In this document: one piece after another, positions 36,102 through 46,348 of the stretch
How positions within the stretch are numbered: position 1 is the stretch's first letter
Layout: each line of letters opens with the position of its first letter
Assembly (NCBI RefSeq): GCF_041240605.1
Contig: NZ_CP162487.1
Span: forward strand, 1,867,001-1,931,000
From: Xanthomonas sp. DAR 80977
Lineage (GTDB): Bacteria; Pseudomonadota; Gammaproteobacteria; Xanthomonadales; Xanthomonadaceae
Length of the DNA stretch: 64,000 nucleotides
Direction: 5' to 3'
Notes under the pieces: model-generated
Database searches by the model: none
What the model was told of the DNA's origin: nothing
Seen by the model: only the letters and a program-made list of their open reading frames with translations
Made by a program: the position numbers and the translations under genes

Positions 36102-36362
36102 ATGGCGGTCGGAACCAAGCTGATGATGCGGCTGTACCTGCCGCCGGCGTTGCTGGTGCTGGGCGGTTTCCTGCTCGCGGAACTGCTGCTGCACTTCGCC
36201 AGCGGCGCGCATGCGCAGACCCTGGCGCGGGTCGCCTCGCTGCTGAGCCTGGCCGGCCTGCTGGGCGGCACCGCCTGGGCCTTGTGGGCCAGCTGGCGCG
36301 CCTGGCACCGGCAGCGCTACGCGGTGCCGGTGAGCGCGGCCGCGCCGGGCGAGGAGCCGTGA
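36102..36362 (+). CDS. Small two-helix membrane protein, unknown
   Basis: This 86-residue product has two clear hydrophobic helices (PPALLVLGGFLLAELLLHF and LLSLAGLLGGTAWALWASW) joined by a short polar loop. GGGAG lies eight bases before the ATG. The tail is short and basic, then acidic. I do not recognise a family. It lies between the ClpP-like lipoprotein and the DUF4019 gene, with gaps of 87 and 68 bases, so co-transcription is possible. Confidence 0.65.
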   Translation: MAVGTKLMMRLYLPPALLVLGGFLLAELLLHFASGAHAQTLARVASLLSLAGLLGGTAWALWASWRAWHRQRYAVPVSAAAPGEEP

Positions 36363-36430
36363 GCGCCGCTGCGCAAGCGCGCGGGGCCGGCGTAGACTGC
36401 GGCCCCTGCCGCTGCCGCGCCGCCTGAGCG

Positions 36431-37012
36431 ATGCCCACCCCGATGCCCCTGTCGTTCCGCCTGCTCCCCGCGCTGCTGTGCGCGATCGTCTTCGCCGCGG
36501 CGGCGCAGACCGCACCCAGCCAGCCCGCTCCGACGCAGCCCGCCGCCGCCCAACCCACCGCGACCCAGCCCGCGGCGCCCAAGCCCGTTGCCGCCAAGCC
36601 TGCCGCGTCCAAGCGTGCGGAGCCTGCCGCGCCGGGGCCGCTGTCCAAGCAGGACGCGCAGATGGCGCAGGCCGGCCTGCGCGCCGCGCAGCTGGTCGAC
36701 GCCGGACGCAGCGGCGAGCTGTGGGACGGCGCCTCGGCGGTGGCGAAGAAGGCGGTCGCGCGCGAGGCCTTCGTGCGCCAGGTCGAGGCCGGCCGCGCCC
36801 GGCTCGGCGCGCTGCTCGGCCGCGGCGTGGCCAGCGTGGCGCGGGTGCAGTACGCCGCCGGCTCGCAGGTGCCGCCCGGGGTCTACGTCAACATCAGTTT
36901 CCCCAGCCGTTTCGCCAATGCGCCGCAGCCGGTGCGCGAGCTGGTCTCGCTGCGCCTGGACGAGGACAAGACCTGGCGCCTGGTCGGCTACCACGTCGGC
37001 CCGCCGAACTGA
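36431..37012 (+). CDS. Exported DUF4019-domain protein
   Basis: This 193-residue protein has a signal peptide ending in AAAAQ, a 45-residue linker of Pro/Ala/Gln/Thr repeats (PTQPAAAQPTATQPAA) and a C-terminal DUF4019 domain. Domain landmarks are LVDAGRSGELWDGAS, REAFVRQVEAGRARLG and the closing WRLVGYHVG. DUF4019 proteins are periplasmic and of unknown function. ATG 36443 is an alternative start that keeps the signal. The low-complexity linker may reach through the cell wall. Confidence 0.85.
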   Translation: MPTPMPLSFRLLPALLCAIVFAAAAQTAPSQPAPTQPAAAQPTATQPAAPKPVAAKPAASKRAEPAAPGPLSKQDAQMAQAGLRAAQLVDAGRSGELWDGASAVAKKAVAREAFVRQVEAGRARLGALLGRGVASVARVQYAAGSQVPPGVYVNISFPSRFANAPQPVRELVSLRLDEDKTWRLVGYHVGPPN

Positions 37013-37057
37013 CGCCTGCGCGTGGCGCCATCCCATCCGTCATTCCCCGAGGTCTTG

Positions 37058-37447
37058 ATGAGTATCGAAATCCGCATGCTGGCCTGGGCGATCCTGCTCG
37101 GGATCGTGCAGCTGCTGCTGGCCTCCGCGTTCGTCACCGCGCAGCGCGGCCTGAAATGGAATGCCGGCGCGCGCGACGCGCCGCAGACGCCGCCTGGCGG
37201 CGTGGCCGGGCGCCTGGAGCGCGCGCTGCGCAACTTCCTGGAGACCTTCCCGATGTTCGCCGCCGCGGCGCTGGCGGTGGTGGCGATGGGCAAGGGCAGT
37301 GCGCATACCGCAATGGCGGCGCAGCTGTATTTCTGGGCGCGGCTGGCCTACGTGCCGTTGTACGCGGCGGGCGTGCCCTATCTGCGCAGCCTGGTGTGGG
37401 TGGTGTCGCTGTGGTCGATCCTGCAGCTGGTGTGGGCGCTGGTCTGA
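37058..37447 (+). CDS. MAPEG-family membrane protein
   Basis: This 129-residue protein has four hydrophobic helices and the MAPEG pattern (RGLKWNAGARD, then RALRNFLETFPMFAAAALA). The R-x3-N-x2-E signature of the bacterial YecN/MAPEG group is visible as RALRNFLETF. ATG 37058 follows GAGG. MAPEG proteins are trimeric membrane enzymes of glutathione or eicosanoid metabolism; most bacterial members are uncharacterised. It follows the DUF4019 gene by 45 bases. Confidence 0.88.
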   Translation: MSIEIRMLAWAILLGIVQLLLASAFVTAQRGLKWNAGARDAPQTPPGGVAGRLERALRNFLETFPMFAAAALAVVAMGKGSAHTAMAAQLYFWARLAYVPLYAAGVPYLRSLVWVVSLWSILQLVWALV

Positions 37448-37579
37448 GGCTGCGCGCCTGGCGTTGCGCGCCGCATTGCGCTTGCAGCGCTGCGACCGTT
37501 TGCCGCAGCGCTGATCCAGATCAATGTCGCGCCGCGCGGCGGGTTTATGCTGGCGGCGTCTGATACGGGAAGCGCAGCA

Positions 37580-38767
37580 ATGCATGTGGATATCGCCATC
37601 GTCGGTGCCGGCCCGGCCGGCCTGTGTTTCGCGCGTTCGCTGGCCGGCAGCGGGCTGTCGCTGGCGCTGATCGAACCGCAGCCGCGCGCCGCCCTGGCCG
37701 AGGCCGCCTTCGACGGCCGCGAGATCGCGCTGACCCACGCCTCGCGCACGCTGCTGGAGCAACTGGACCTGTGGTCGCGGATCGATCCGGACGCGATCGC
37801 GCCGCTGCGCGATGCGCGGGTGATGAACGGCTCCTCGCCGTTCGCGCTGACCTTCGCCGCGAGCCAGGACCGCCGCGGCGACCTCGGCTGGCTGGTGCCC
37901 AATCACCTGATCCGCCGCGCGGCGTTCGCCGCGGTGCAGGCGCAACCCGGCCTGACCCTGCTCGACGGCGTGTCGGTGCAGGCGCTGCGCTGCGACGACA
38001 CGCAGGCGCAGCTGAGCCTGTCCGATGGCCAGTCGTTGACCGCGTGCCTGGTGGTGGCGGCCGACAGCCGCTTCTCGGCGACCCGGCGCATGCTCGGCAT
38101 CGGTGCGCAGATGCGCGATTTCGGCCGCAGCATGCTGGTGTGCCGGGTCAGCCACGAGCGCCCGCACCATCACACCGCCTGGGAGTGGTTCGGCTACGGC
38201 CAGACCCTGGCGTTGCTGCCCTTGCACGGCAACCAGGCCTCGGCGGTGCTGACCCTGGCGCCGGACCGCGCGCAGGCGTTGCTGGACATGGATGAGGCCG
38301 CGCTGGGCGCGGAGATCAGCGCCCGTTTCGAGCACCGGCTCGGCGCGATGACGCCGATCGTGCGGCCGCAGGCCTATCCGCTGGTCGCGGTGTACGCGCA
38401 GCGTTTCGTCGGCAAGCGCTACGCGCTGATCGGCGACGCGGCGGTGGGCATGCACCCGGTGACCGCGCACGGCTTCAACTTCGGCCTGCAGAGCCAGGCG
38501 CGGCTGGCGCGTGCGCTGCATGCGGCCGCTGCGCAGGGCCGCGACATCGCCGCGCCGGCCTTGCTGTCCGGCTACGAGCGCGGCCACCGCCTGGCCACGC
38601 GCCCGCTGTACGAGGCGACCAACGCCATCGCCGCGCTGTACACCGACGACCGCCTGCCGGCGCGCGCGCTGCGCAACGCGGCGCTGCGCGTAGCCGACCG
38701 GGTGGCGCCGTTCAAGCGCGCGATCGCCGCGCACCTGACCCAGCGCGGTGCGGTGGGCGCGCGCTGA
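37580..38767 (+). CDS. FAD-dependent hydroxylase, UbiH/UbiF/UbiM family
   Basis: This 395-residue flavoprotein monooxygenase starts with the Rossmann motif VGAGPAGLCFARSLAGSG (residues 8-25). It has a modified DG motif (AADSRFSATRRMLGIG) in the middle and the FAD motif GDAAVGMHPVTAHGFNFGLQ near residue 290. This sequence is diagnostic of the ubiquinone-biosynthesis hydroxylases. The C-terminus (ATRPLYEATNAIAALYTDD) resembles UbiM-type enzymes, which hydroxylate one or more ring positions, but which position is modified cannot be told. GGGA precedes ATG 37580. It is a single gene followed by two REP palindromes. Confidence 0.9.
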   Translation: MHVDIAIVGAGPAGLCFARSLAGSGLSLALIEPQPRAALAEAAFDGREIALTHASRTLLEQLDLWSRIDPDAIAPLRDARVMNGSSPFALTFAASQDRRGDLGWLVPNHLIRRAAFAAVQAQPGLTLLDGVSVQALRCDDTQAQLSLSDGQSLTACLVVAADSRFSATRRMLGIGAQMRDFGRSMLVCRVSHERPHHHTAWEWFGYGQTLALLPLHGNQASAVLTLAPDRAQALLDMDEAALGAEISARFEHRLGAMTPIVRPQAYPLVAVYAQRFVGKRYALIGDAAVGMHPVTAHGFNFGLQSQARLARALHAAAAQGRDIAAPALLSGYERGHRLATRPLYEATNAIAALYTDDRLPARALRNAALRVADRVAPFKRAIAAHLTQRGAVGAR

Positions 38768-38880
38768 GCGCTGGATGCGTGCGGGATCCAGGGAGTCATA
38801 TCCCGTTGCTCGGTTGGCTGCGGCGACAGCCGAGCGGTTGGTCCGGCGCCACCGCGACGCTCTCTCGCCTGTTGCACCCT

Positions 38881-38949
38881 GTAGGAGCGGCTTCAGCCGC
38901 GACCGGGCCTTGCCAGGACAGTTTCGGTCGCGGCTGAAGCCGCTCCTAC
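38881..38949. repeat. REP-like palindrome, copy 5
   Basis: GTAGGAGCGGCTTCAGCCGC on the left pairs with its inverted copy ending CTCCTAC on the right. The loop is slightly longer than in the other copies (69 bases in total). Confidence 0.92.
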
Positions 38950-39040
38950 AGAAAAGCGAACGGCAGGCGCCGGATGCGGCAGTGGGGCCATGGCTCCGCT
39001 GCGCAAATGCCGGCTGTCCTATCGGCGTGGCGAAGCAGTT

Positions 39041-39106
39041 GTGGGAGCGACTTCAGTCGCGACGGGCTCTATCGGGAAGGCCCGTCGCGACTGAAGTCGC
39101 TCCCAC
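39041..39106. repeat. REP-like palindrome, copy 6 (variant)
   Basis: This copy reads GTGGGAGCGACTTCAGTCGC and carries matching compensatory changes in the other arm (GCGACTGAAGTCGCTCCCAC). The hairpin is therefore kept while the sequence differs, which defines a second subfamily. Confidence 0.92.
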
Positions 39107-39142
39107 AAAAATTCGCCGCCCGAGAGAGGCGAAAGAACGCGC

Positions 39143-39481
39143 CTAGTCCTGCGCTGCGCTGGCGGTGCGACGTTCGGCAGCCCCGGCGATGAGCCGGGCG
39201 AGGGCGCTTTGCACATCGCCACCGCGCTGCGCCGCTTCGATCGGCGCGATGGCCCAGGCGCAGCCGGCGTGGCGCAGGTGCAGGCGCCAGTCGCCGGCCC
39301 AGGCATCCAGCTCGTCCAGCCCCAGGAAGACCGCGACGCCACGGTCGGCATGCCCGCCATGGATGGACTGCGCCAGGCACAGCGGCCGCGCTGCGGCCGG
39401 ATCGATCAGCACTTCGTACACGTCGTGCAGCGGATCGTCCGCCGACGGCGCGATGTTGCGCATGCCGATGCTGATCAGCAT
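39143..39481 (-). CDS. Small hypothetical protein
   Basis: This is a 112-residue open frame without a clear ribosome-binding site at ATG 39481; ATG 39463 is an alternative. It has no signal peptide or membrane helix. The middle part (GLDELDAWAGDWRLHLRHAGCAWAIAPIEAAQRGG) has a composition normal for a real protein, and nothing on the other strand looks better. I do not recognise a family. It lies downstream of the S4 gene on the same strand, with a 58-base gap. Confidence 0.5.
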   Translation of the reverse strand: MLISIGMRNIAPSADDPLHDVYEVLIDPAAARPLCLAQSIHGGHADRGVAVFLGLDELDAWAGDWRLHLRHAGCAWAIAPIEAAQRGGDVQSALARLIAGAAERRTASAAQD

Positions 39482-39539
39482 GGCGCGGCTGCCGCGTCGT
39501 GCCGCCAGGCAAGCGACGCGCGAGGCGCGCCGCCTGCGC

Positions 39540-39761
39540 TCATACCTTGCCGATCACCCGGATCTGCACGTCGTCCAGTTCGACCAGCTGGCCCGCGCGG
39601 ATCTTGCAGGCCTTGCGCACCTCGACTTCGCCGTCCACGCGGACCTGGCCTTCGCTGATCACGGTCTTGGCGGCGCCGCCGCTGTCGCACACGCCGGTCA
39701 GTTTCAGCAGGTGCTTGAGTTCGACGTAGTCGCTTTCTAACTGGAGATCGATGGTCTGCAT
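39540..39761 (-). CDS. S4-domain RNA-binding protein (YbcJ-like)
   Basis: This 73-residue protein is a single S4 domain: LKHLLKLTGVCDSGGAAKTVISEGQVRVDGEVEVRKACKIRAG. It matches the YbcJ/YlmH-type small S4 proteins, which bind structured RNA and may take part in ribosome biogenesis. The start at ATG 39761 is preceded by a G-rich region without a perfect Shine-Dalgarno. It lies between the small hypothetical gene and the four-helix membrane protein, all on the minus strand. Confidence 0.9.
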   Translation of the reverse strand: MQTIDLQLESDYVELKHLLKLTGVCDSGGAAKTVISEGQVRVDGEVEVRKACKIRAGQLVELDDVQIRVIGKV

Positions 39762-39886
39762 TGGGGGACGCTGTTCGGAAATCGGCGCCCATTGTCGGTC
39801 ATCCGCGGACGAAACGCTCGGATTTCGCGCCGCGCCATGCCGCGACGGACATCTTCGCGCCGATCGCGGCGCATCGGCGGCCGCGC

Positions 39887-40546
39887 TCAGTCGTGGCCGA
39901 AGCGCTCCACCTCGTCGAGCAGGCGGCTGGCCTTGCGCAGGCTGGCTCCGCCCAGATTGTCGTCGACGATCCGCATCAGCCGCGGTCGCCCGGGATGGCG
40001 CGAATAGCGATAGACCGCTGCGCTGAGCGCAAGGCCGGCCACGCCCACGCCGAGTCCGATCCACACCACGCCCGCCGCCCGTGCCAGCAGATCGATGCCG
40101 GCGAGCGCGCACAGCACCATCAGCACCGGCACCCACAGCAGCCACCACGACAGCCCGCAGACCACGCCGCTGCCGACGTACCAGCGCCGGGTGTGCGCGA
40201 TCTGGCGCTGGATCTCCAGCACCGGCGCGTCGTAGTCGATGCGCAGCAGCCGGCCCAGCACGATGCCGGCCATCGCCACGGTCACCACGCCGTAGGCGTG
40301 CACCGCCACGCCGGCGGCGACGACGTGCGCCGGCAGCGCGCCGCTCCGGCTCCACAGCAGCCCGGCCAGGGCGATGCAGCCCAGCCCGAACGGCAATTGC
40401 AGGAATTGGCCCCACAGCAGCGGCCGCAGGCTGCTGCGCACGCGCTGCAGCGTGTGCTGGAGCAGCGCCTGCAGTTGCAGGCGGTCGTGGCGTTGCAGGC
40501 GCAGGTCCAGCGCCTGCCAGGCGTGTTTCAGTTCGTCGGGATGCAT
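39887..40546 (-). CDS. Four-helix membrane protein paired with an ECF sigma factor
   Basis: This 219-residue protein has about 50 charged, helical N-terminal residues (KHAWQALDLRLQRHDRLQLQALLQ), then four hydrophobic helices, and a basic cytoplasmic tail. The start lies 24 bases after the stop of the sigma factor gene, so the two are co-transcribed. The position is that of an anti-sigma factor, and a soluble N-terminus followed by membrane helices is compatible with that. No zinc-binding HxxxCxxC motif is present, so the assignment remains an inference. Confidence 0.75.
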   Translation of the reverse strand: MHPDELKHAWQALDLRLQRHDRLQLQALLQHTLQRVRSSLRPLLWGQFLQLPFGLGCIALAGLLWSRSGALPAHVVAAGVAVHAYGVVTVAMAGIVLGRLLRIDYDAPVLEIQRQIAHTRRWYVGSGVVCGLSWWLLWVPVLMVLCALAGIDLLARAAGVVWIGLGVGVAGLALSAAVYRYSRHPGRPRLMRIVDDNLGGASLRKASRLLDEVERFGHD

Positions 40547-40570
40547 GGTCGAAGGTCCTGTGTGGGGGAT

Positions 40571-41068
40571 TCAGAGTTCGTCGCGCAGGCGTTGCTTGAG
40601 GCGGCCGATCTTGGTGGAGACGTTGCTTTCGCCGATGCCGAGGATCTCGGCGATCTCGCGCTGCGGGCGTTCGTCCAGGTACAGCAGCGCCAGCGCCCGT
40701 TCCAGCGGCGGCAGCTGCGCGATGAAGCGGTACAGCGCCTGCACCTGGCGTTCGCGTTCCGGGTCGGCGGAGTGCGGGTCGGCCAGCTCCAGGTCCTCCA
40801 GCGGCAGGGTCTGGCGGTGCGCCCGGGTGCGCCCGCGCAGTTCGCCGATCGCCACGTTCAGCGCGATCCGGTACAGCCAGGTGGAGAACGGCCGCTGCCG
40901 GTCGTAGCGCGGGAAGGCGCGCCAGGCCTGGGCCGCGATCTCCTGGATCAGGTCGGCGCGGTCGTCCGGATGCCGGCAATAGCTGCCGGCCACCTTCGCC
41001 GCGATGCCACGGTGCGCCTGGAACAGCGTGGCGAAGTCGGGCGGGGGCGGGGCGGGAGTGTCGGGCAT
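40571..41068 (-). CDS. ECF RNA polymerase sigma factor
   Basis: This 165-residue sigma-70 protein of the ECF class has region 2 (AGSYCRHPDDRADLIQEIAAQAWRAFPRYDRQRPFSTWLYRIALNVA, about residues 27-75) and region 4 (LPPLERALALLYLDERPQREIAEILGIGESNVSTKIGRLKQRLRDEL, about 118-165). It heads an operon with the four-helix membrane protein, its likely membrane-bound regulator. The target regulon is not visible here. ECF pairs of this kind usually respond to envelope stress and often control their own promoter. Confidence 0.92.
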   Translation of the reverse strand: MPDTPAPPPPDFATLFQAHRGIAAKVAGSYCRHPDDRADLIQEIAAQAWRAFPRYDRQRPFSTWLYRIALNVAIGELRGRTRAHRQTLPLEDLELADPHSADPERERQVQALYRFIAQLPPLERALALLYLDERPQREIAEILGIGESNVSTKIGRLKQRLRDEL

Positions 41069-41227
41069 GGGACCGGTCGCGGTAGGGGTTGCAAGGTGGT
41101 TCGCGGCACGGCGAGGTTTCTCACGCCTGAACGGCGCCGTTCACCTGGTTTCGACATGCGGCCCGCCAAGGCGCACAATGTGCTTCTTTGCGCCTGCCGG
41201 TTCTCTGCGGCGCCTCCGGAGTCTCCC

Positions 41228-43234
<2,007 letters not shown>

Positions 43235-43240
43235 AGGGCC

Positions 43241-43358
43241 GGGATTGGGGATTCGGGAGTGGGGATTCGTCCCCGCTTCCGTGTCCCTGAGTCCCTCGCT
43301 GCCGCCACAGATGGCGGTAGCCCGCTTTTGCCAATCCCGAATCCCCACTCCCGAATCC
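43241..43358. repeat. Inverted heptamer-repeat locus A
   Basis: Four 7-base units of type GGGATTS/GGGAGTG stand at 43241-43268, and four inverted units (CCAATCC, CGAATCC, CCACTCC, CGAATCC) at 43331-43358, with a 62-base loop between. The arms can pair over about 21 bases. The locus fills the gap between deaD and rluF; its inner part contains no gene. Confidence 0.9.
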
Positions 43359-43365
43359 CTGCTCA

Positions 43366-44085
43366 ATGTCCGTCCGTCTCAACAAACACATCGCCGAAAC
43401 GGGCTACTGCTCGCGCCGCGAGGCCGACCGCCTGATCGCCGCGCGCCGGGTCACCGTCAACGGCCTGCCCGGCGGGGTCGGCGCGGTGGTGGGCGAGGGC
43501 GACCAGGTGCTGGTCGACGGGCAGCCGCTGCGCGCGCGCGCAAAGCAGAAGTCCGGGCGCCGCCACGTCTATATCGCGCTGAACAAACCGGTCGGGGTGA
43601 CCTGCACCACCGAGCGCGAGGTCAAGGGCAACATCGTCGATTTCGTCGGCCACGAGCAGCGCATCTTCCCGATCGGGCGCCTGGACAAGGAGTCCGAGGG
43701 CCTGATCCTGATGACCAGCAACGGCGACATCGTCAACGAGATCCTGCGCGCGGAGAACCGCCACCAGAAGGAATACCTGGTGGCGGTGAACAAGCCGGTC
43801 AGCGACGAATTCCTGCGCGGCATGGCGCGCGGGGTGCGCGTGCACAACGAGACCACGCTGCCGTGCCGCACCGCGCGGATCGCCAAGTTCGGTTTCCGCA
43901 TCGTGCTCGAGCAGGGCCTGAACCGGCAGATCCGGCTGATGGCCGCCGCGTTCGACTACCGCGTCACCCAGCTGCGCCGGGTGCGCATCGACAACATCAA
44001 GCTCGGCGCGCTGAAGCCGGGCCAGTGGCGCAACCTCACCGAGCAGGAGCTGCGCGGCCTGTTGCCGCAGCGTACTGAGTGGTAG
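43366..44085 (+). CDS. rluF: 23S rRNA/tRNA pseudouridine synthase RluF
   Basis: This 239-residue enzyme starts with an S4 RNA-binding domain (VRLNKHIAETGYCSRREADRLI). The RsuA-family catalytic domain has D107 in GRLDKESEGLI; D107 is also the number in E. coli RluF. Other matches to RluF are NIVDFVGHEQRIFPIGRLD and QGLNRQIRLMAAAFDYRV. It should isomerise U2604 of 23S rRNA and, in E. coli, also U35 of tRNA-Tyr. The start codon lies seven bases after an inverted heptamer locus, so its promoter probably lies within or before the repeats. Confidence 0.94.
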   Translation: MSVRLNKHIAETGYCSRREADRLIAARRVTVNGLPGGVGAVVGEGDQVLVDGQPLRARAKQKSGRRHVYIALNKPVGVTCTTEREVKGNIVDFVGHEQRIFPIGRLDKESEGLILMTSNGDIVNEILRAENRHQKEYLVAVNKPVSDEFLRGMARGVRVHNETTLPCRTARIAKFGFRIVLEQGLNRQIRLMAAAFDYRVTQLRRVRIDNIKLGALKPGQWRNLTEQELRGLLPQRTEW

Positions 44086-44174
44086 CGCCGGCCGCGCGGG
44101 CGGCGGCCGGCACGGGTTCCGCTCGGCAGGCCGCATAGGCATACTCCGCGGTCGAAAGCAGGGAACGTTCGCCC

Positions 44175-45245
44175 GTGATCAAGCCGAAACTGCCGTCCAA
44201 CGAAGCCGAGCGCCTGGCCGCGCTGCGCCAGTTGCAGATCCTGGACACGCCGGCCGAGGCCGCGTTCGACGACCTGACCAGGGTCGCGGCCGCCATCTGC
44301 GGCACGCCGCAGGCGGCATTGACCCTGGTGGATGCGGAGCGGCAGTGGTTCAAGGCGGCCACCGGCACCGAGCGCGCGGAGGCGCCGCGCGCGATCTCGT
44401 TCTGCGCCCACGCCATCCTCGATCCCGAGCAGCTGCTGCTGGTCGAGGACACCTTGCAGGACCCGCGCTTCCACGACAATCCGATGAGCATCGGCAAGCC
44501 GCCGGTGCGCTTCTACGCCGGTGCGCCGCTGGTCAGCCAGGACGGCTTCGCGCTGGGCACGCTGTGCGTGTTCGACGATCACCCGTCGCAGCTGAGCGCC
44601 GAGCAGCAGCAGGCGCTGATGGCGCTGTCGCGGCAGGCCTCGTACCTGATGCAGCTGCATTCGGTCAGCCGGCACCTGGAAAAGCAACTGCGCGAACGCG
44701 ACTGGTACGAGCAGCAGCTGTCCCAGTACCACGCGTCGCTGGAATCGCTCAATGCCGACCTGCTCGAACAATCGCGCACCGATCCGCTGACCGGGCTGCT
44801 CAACCGCCGCGCCTTCGCCAGCGCGTTGCTGGTCAACGTGGAGGCGGCGCAGTTCGACCCCACGCCGCTCAGCGTGGCCTTGCTGGACCTGGATTACTTC
44901 AAGGCGATCAACGACCTGCATGGCCACGACAAGGGCGATGCGGTGCTGCAGGCGCTGGCGGACATGCTGCGCGCGCAGGCGCCGCCGGGCAGCCTGGTGG
45001 CGCGCTACGGCGGCGAGGAGTTCGCGGTGCTGCTGCCGGGGCACGACGCGCAGCGGGCGATGCACGCCTGCGAGCTGCTGCGCCAGGAAGTCGCCCTGCT
45101 GCAACTCGGCGTGCCGCTGACCGCCAGCTTCGGCGTGTCCACCCACCGGCCGGACGAGAGCGCCGAACACCTGCTCAAGCGCGCCGACCTGGCGCTGTAC
45201 CAGGCCAAGCGCGCCGGCCGCGATTGCGTCTCGCTGGCGGAGTGA
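44175..45245 (+). CDS. GAF-GGDEF diguanylate cyclase
   Basis: This 356-residue cytoplasmic protein has an N-terminal GAF sensor domain (about residues 20-165) and a coiled region (HLEKQLRERDWYEQQLSQYHASLESLN). The GGDEF domain carries GGEEF at 279-283, so cyclic-di-GMP synthesis is expected. No RxxD inhibitory site precedes the active site (SLVARYGGEEF), so product inhibition of the usual kind should be absent. The GTG start at 44175 is the first start in the frame. The N-terminal sequence LPSNEAERLAALRQLQILDT is typical of GAF-GGDEF sensors. The ligand of the GAF domain is unknown. Confidence 0.93.
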   Translation: MIKPKLPSNEAERLAALRQLQILDTPAEAAFDDLTRVAAAICGTPQAALTLVDAERQWFKAATGTERAEAPRAISFCAHAILDPEQLLLVEDTLQDPRFHDNPMSIGKPPVRFYAGAPLVSQDGFALGTLCVFDDHPSQLSAEQQQALMALSRQASYLMQLHSVSRHLEKQLRERDWYEQQLSQYHASLESLNADLLEQSRTDPLTGLLNRRAFASALLVNVEAAQFDPTPLSVALLDLDYFKAINDLHGHDKGDAVLQALADMLRAQAPPGSLVARYGGEEFAVLLPGHDAQRAMHACELLRQEVALLQLGVPLTASFGVSTHRPDESAEHLLKRADLALYQAKRAGRDCVSLAE

Positions 45246-45278
45246 GCGCCGGCGCGCGCCGGCTTCGCTGCCGCGCGG

Positions 45279-46226
45279 TCACTCCAGCGCGTTCTTCGCC
45301 TCGGAGGTCGCCAGCAGTTCCGGGTGTTGCAGCGGCTTGCTGCGGGCCAGCAGCGGATGCAGGAACACCGCGCCCAGGATCACCGCCACGCCGAGGTAGA
45401 ACAGCGCGGTGAGCTGCTTCTGTTCGTCCAGCAGCACGATCGCGAACACGATCGCGTAGACCGGTTCCAGGTTGGTCACCAATTGCACCGCATAGGCGCT
45501 GAGGCGGCGCAGCGCGACCAGCGCCAGCGCGAACGGCAGCAGCGTGCACAGCAGCGCCAGGGCCAGCAGCAGGAGGGTGTCGTGCAGGTTCGGCAGCACC
45601 AGCAGCGGGCCGCTCAGCGCCGGCAGCACGAACGGCAGCAGCGGCGCCAGCGCGGTCAGGGTCAGGGTGCCGGCGCCCAGTTCCAGTGCGGTCACGGTCA
45701 GCGGATCGGCATGGTCGACCAGGCGCTTGTTGAGCGAGCCGAACGCGGCCACGAACAGCGCCGACACCGCGCCGACCGCGACGCCGGCGCGCATCCCGTC
45801 GGGCACGCCGCCGACCACCAGCGCCACGCCCGGCAGCACCGCCAGGCCGAACACCAGTTCGCTGGGGCGGAACGGGCGCTTGGCCACCCACGGTTCGATC
45901 ACCGCGGTGAACACCGGCGCCAGCGCGATGCAGGTCGCCGCCACCGAGGCGTTGGCCAGCTTGATCGCGCCGTAGAACGTCAGCCAGTGCAGGCCGACCA
46001 GCGCGCCGACCACGGCGTAGCCGAGCAGCAGCTTCGGAGTCAGTGCGGCCAGCCCGCGCCACACCCGCGGCAGCAGCGCCAGCGCCGCCACCACCATCAG
46101 CATCCGCCACCACACCAGCGGCAACGCCGGCAGGGTGATCAGCTTGCCGAGGATCGCGGTGATGCCCCACAGCAGCACGCAGAAATGGATTTGCAGCTGG
46201 GCTTTGGTGGTGGGGTGCAGGGGCAT
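45279..46226 (-). CDS. EamA/DMT-family transporter
   Basis: This 315-residue inner-membrane protein has ten hydrophobic helices in two EamA repeats. The first repeat holds HFCVLLWGITAILGKLITLPALPLVWWRM, and the second ends with NLEPVYAIVFAIVLLDEQK, a sequence typical of the second EamA half. EamA proteins export metabolites such as amino acids. The substrate cannot be predicted. The start lies 31 bases from an array of 13 GGGACTC repeats, so its promoter must lie in or beyond the repeats. Confidence 0.93.
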   Translation of the reverse strand: MPLHPTTKAQLQIHFCVLLWGITAILGKLITLPALPLVWWRMLMVVAALALLPRVWRGLAALTPKLLLGYAVVGALVGLHWLTFYGAIKLANASVAATCIALAPVFTAVIEPWVAKRPFRPSELVFGLAVLPGVALVVGGVPDGMRAGVAVGAVSALFVAAFGSLNKRLVDHADPLTVTALELGAGTLTLTALAPLLPFVLPALSGPLLVLPNLHDTLLLLALALLCTLLPFALALVALRRLSAYAVQLVTNLEPVYAIVFAIVLLDEQKQLTALFYLGVAVILGAVFLHPLLARSKPLQHPELLATSEAKNALE

Positions 46227-46257
46227 GCCGCCATTGTCGCGCGTTGACGTGGGAAAT

Positions 46258-46348
46258 GGGACTCGGGACTCGGGACTCGGGACTCGGGACTCGGGACTCG
46301 GGACTCGGGACTCGGGACTCGGGACTCGGGACTCGGGACTCGGGACTC
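46258..46348. repeat. Tandem heptamer array, 13 copies of GGGACTC
   Basis: Thirteen perfect copies of the 7-base unit occupy exactly 91 bases. The unit has no stop codon in any frame, and because 7 is not a multiple of 3 the array is open in all six frames (GLGTRDS on one strand, ESRVPSP on the other). The last unit runs into the left arm of the hairpin at 46344. The identity of the copies suggests recent slippage, so length probably differs between strains. Confidence 0.97.

Larger units (their letters stand above)
38768..39142. other. Intergenic region with two REP-like palindromes
   Basis: This 375-base gap separates the convergent hydroxylase gene and the small gene at 39143. Besides the palindromes at 38881-38949 and 39041-39106, I see no open frame with family-like sequence. 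The two copies face each other 91 bases apart and belong to different sequence variants. Confidence 0.6.

Noticed and set aside
44087..44111. GC-rich hairpin after rluF (GCCGGCCGC / GCGGCCGGC)
   Set aside because: No T tract on either strand; such hairpins are frequent by chance in this composition, so I did not list it as a terminator.
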